Shown: piece after piece, positions 61,680 through 64,000 of the stretch | Position numbering within the stretch: the stretch's first letter is position 1 | Layout of the letters: each line of letters opens with the position of its first letter | Source of the DNA: Lonicera japonica | Lineage: Eukaryota > Streptophyta > Magnoliopsida > Dipsacales > Caprifoliaceae | Length of the DNA stretch: 64,000 nucleotides | Reading direction: 5' to 3' | NCBI GenBank assembly: GCA_021464415.1 | Contig: CM038468.1 | Coordinates: 28,508,969 to 28,572,968 of the forward strand | Program-made: the position numbers and the translations under genes | Notes under the pieces: model-generated | What the model was told of the DNA's origin: nothing | Databases searched by the model: none | What the model saw: the letters and a program-made list of their open reading frames with translations, nothing else

Positions 61680-62480
61680 AAAAATGGAAGTAGTGGCTAC
61701 ATGGAGCGGGTCAAGTAAGAGTGTAAGACAAAACATCCAAATGGAGGGCCACTATCTTGCTACAGAGATTCTTTATATATATAGTAGTTAAAAAGAAGAA
61801 GGAAAAATTGCAATTAATAATGAACATATCTATTTTATACTATATTATATATTTGAGATAAGTTGACTTTTTATCTTTTTACAATATTTTTAATTGTAGA
61901 ATTTTAAAAAGGAAGAAAAGAAGTTAGGCATGATTCAAACTTCTTATTTAGAATATTATAAAATAAAAAAAATGCAACTAATGAAATATATACATCTATA
62001 TCTAAAGTTTTAATTTGATAAAGGCCGTCCGTATATAGATTGGCCTTTTTAATAATGATTTTTTATTGCTGAAATATTGGGATATATTTTTTAAATAAAT
62101 TCTTTAAAAAACGAAGTAGTGGCTAGATGGAGCTGGTCAGTGTAAGACAAAACATCAAAATGGAGGGCCACTATATTGCTACAGATTTTCTTTATATATA
62201 TATATAGTAGTTAAAAAGAAGAAGAAAAAATTGCAACTAATTAGCAATATATCTATTTTATACTACATTATATATTTGAGATAAGTTGACTTTTTATCTT
62301 TTTAAAATGTTTTTAATTGTAGAATTTTAGAAAAAAAAGAAGTTAGGCATGATTCAAACTTCTTATTTAGAATATTATAAAATTAAAAAAAAAATGCTAC
62401 TAATGAAATATTTACATTTATATTTAGAGTTCTGTTCTGATATAGACCGTCCATATATAGATTATTGGCCTTTAATAATG
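61680..62480. repeat. Tandem duplication, two copies of about 400 bp
   Basis: About 61,685-62,060 and 62,112-62,480 share gaagtagtggctacatggag/gaagtagtggctagatggag, atggagggccactat, gagataagttgactttttat, and gaagttaggcatgattcaaa. Non-coding. Confidence 0.8.
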
Positions 62481-64000
62481 ATTTTTTTTCACTAAAAATT
62501 AAAATGTATATGTTTTCAACGATGAATTCATCATTAAAAGTGTGGAATGTATACGGACAGGTGCATATTAAATCCTGACTGTGTAATTGTGTATATATAT
62601 GTATATAATATAGATATTTATTATCAAGTTGTGTTTAAACTTTGACTCTAAGCCAATTTCTTAAGGAATAAATGAATGGATCAAACCATGCATGTTTGAT
62701 GTTTTATTTTGAGGAATCAATGCGTGATTCCCGGCCTCATTTTAGAATAACGATGATAATACCATAAAAAAATGTTCAAGGTTGAACATAATTTCAATTT
62801 TTTGATAAAAATAATGTAGGTATAACAAGGTATGGATTGAAATATTTAATATCTAAAATTTTAAATATTAAAAAATTTAACTCATTGTTTTGATTCAAAA
62901 GTCAAAGAAAAGTTAGTGCTCGTATAACTAAAACACCTTTCTTTCGTATAAGATAATTAATTGTTGAATGTTAACTACCTTTATAACTTATAATAAGGGC
63001 AGATCCAAATATTTTTTGAGGAATATATTTAGTTAGGCTTAGATTTTGTTAGAATTGAAAACTACTTATCATTACAACACAAAAAAAAAATTGAAGTAGG
63101 CTACAGTCTCCGTCGGTGCAAGAGTAAATGCGCACTTAATAACTTAATTAATCCTTTTAATTCAACTACTTATCATTTAACTCGCTTTGATATTTTCATT
63201 TCAAATTCGAAAAGTTGGGATTCTTTTTTCCCATACTAACTTATTAGCCATTTTTTGTATGATAATTGAATCTGTTAATTGGTTTTCAAAAAAAAAAGAA
63301 AAAGAAAATTAAAAGGAAGAAAAAGATGGTTTGTAGATATATATATATATATATATATAATACATTTAATATTTTAGGTGGCACTAAATTAATTGTAGCA
63401 ATGCGATCACGCGGTGAACTAATTGTAGCCATCTGAATAATTACAGACATCTGAATTGAATACTTTACAATTTTTTACAGAGCATTATAGGAATTGTGCG
63501 CAGTTATTAGTAGTCAAAATTGCGCCTCATATTGAAGAGTTTTGTAACCCGTTGACATCTTCCCAATCTTTATAACAAGGAGGTCCTGAGTTCGACTCAC
63601 ATGAATGTGATTGTCAAACCCTTTGTTGGTCCATTCATATTGTGGTGATTTTATGTCCACCCTTATTATAGTGATTTTGGATTCATAATATATATATAAA
63701 AAATTGTATCGTGAAATTATCGCCGCCTGGTATCAAAATTGCACTTGATTTTAGTAATAAAACTATTAAAACATATTATACCCCCAAAATATCATGTATA
63801 AACACGACTATTAAAAAGGAAACTTTTGGTTGTCCAACGGGTGGTACATTCAGAAATTTAGGATGCCCTCCCTGTGTTGAAGCTTATTTCCAACACAATC
63901 GGAGTTTGTACAAACTTTTTAATTAGGCCCAATGAATTGAAAGTATTATGATATAATTTCATTCTGAATTTTTTTAAGGACGCGATTGGACTAAATTACA
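62481..64000. other. Intergenic to window end
   Basis: AT-rich with a TA microsatellite at 63,337-63,359. The 71-residue frame at 63,711-63,926 has no recognised domain. Confidence 0.5.

Overview
This window is AT-rich nuclear DNA from a flowering plant, most likely a eudicot. It contains one intact spliced protein gene, a degraded piece of chloroplast genome, and many transposable elements nested in one another. I see no rRNA, functional tRNA, CRISPR or bacterial-type genes. All boundaries and matches were read by eye from the sequence; no database search was run.

Layout. 1-7.4 kb: AT-rich intergenic DNA with a SINE-like end, a hAT-like palindromic element (second, inverted copy at 15.5 kb) and a hAT MITE with an 8-bp target duplication. 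7.45-9.85 kb: three-layer nest. A Harbinger-type MITE (TSD TAA) was split by a 1.95-kb solo LTR (TSD ATGAA), which was itself hit by a tandem tRNA-derived SINE. 10-20 kb: further MITEs and short duplications. 20.35-25.2 kb: a 1.4-kb foldback element, directly followed by a 3.4-kb Mutator-like element (MULE, TSD CATAATTTA) holding a dead transposase and a GRF-type zinc-finger ORF. 26.2-38.6 kb: a truncated Ty1/copia element interrupted by a complete 9.18-kb LTR element (TSD CTTAC). The inserted element has gag but no recognisable pol, and carries two tandem-repeat arrays between gag and its 3' LTR, as a TR-GAG derivative of the Tat/Ogre type would. 40.5-41.4 kb: a CACTA transposon end and a decayed gag. 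41.9-46.7 kb: a nuclear plastid insertion with rpoA, petD, petB, psbH, psbN, psbT and the psbB 3' end, collinear with the chloroplast psbB operon but broken by stops and indels. 49.76-52.33 kb: the real gene, a three-exon UDP-glucuronate 4-epimerase (GAE) of 444 residues. 53.3-64 kb: a triplicated 420-bp repeat, a probable LTR remnant, an unidentified pseudogene, local duplications, and a clean SINE with a 16-bp target duplication.

Functionally only the GAE gene looks active. It would make UDP-galacturonate for pectin in the Golgi. Its upstream region has two close ACGT-core motifs. Everything else is transposon or organelle debris with a readable order of insertion.

The two signals I could not explain with a known feature type are: (1) arrays of short TCGG-n-CCGA mini-hairpins inside three neighbouring, apparently different DNA transposons (17.8, 20.4 and 21.8 kb); and (2) clustered copies of the perfect 12-bp palindrome TGTCGCGCGACA in the U3 of all three LTRs of one retroelement family, just upstream of a TATA box.
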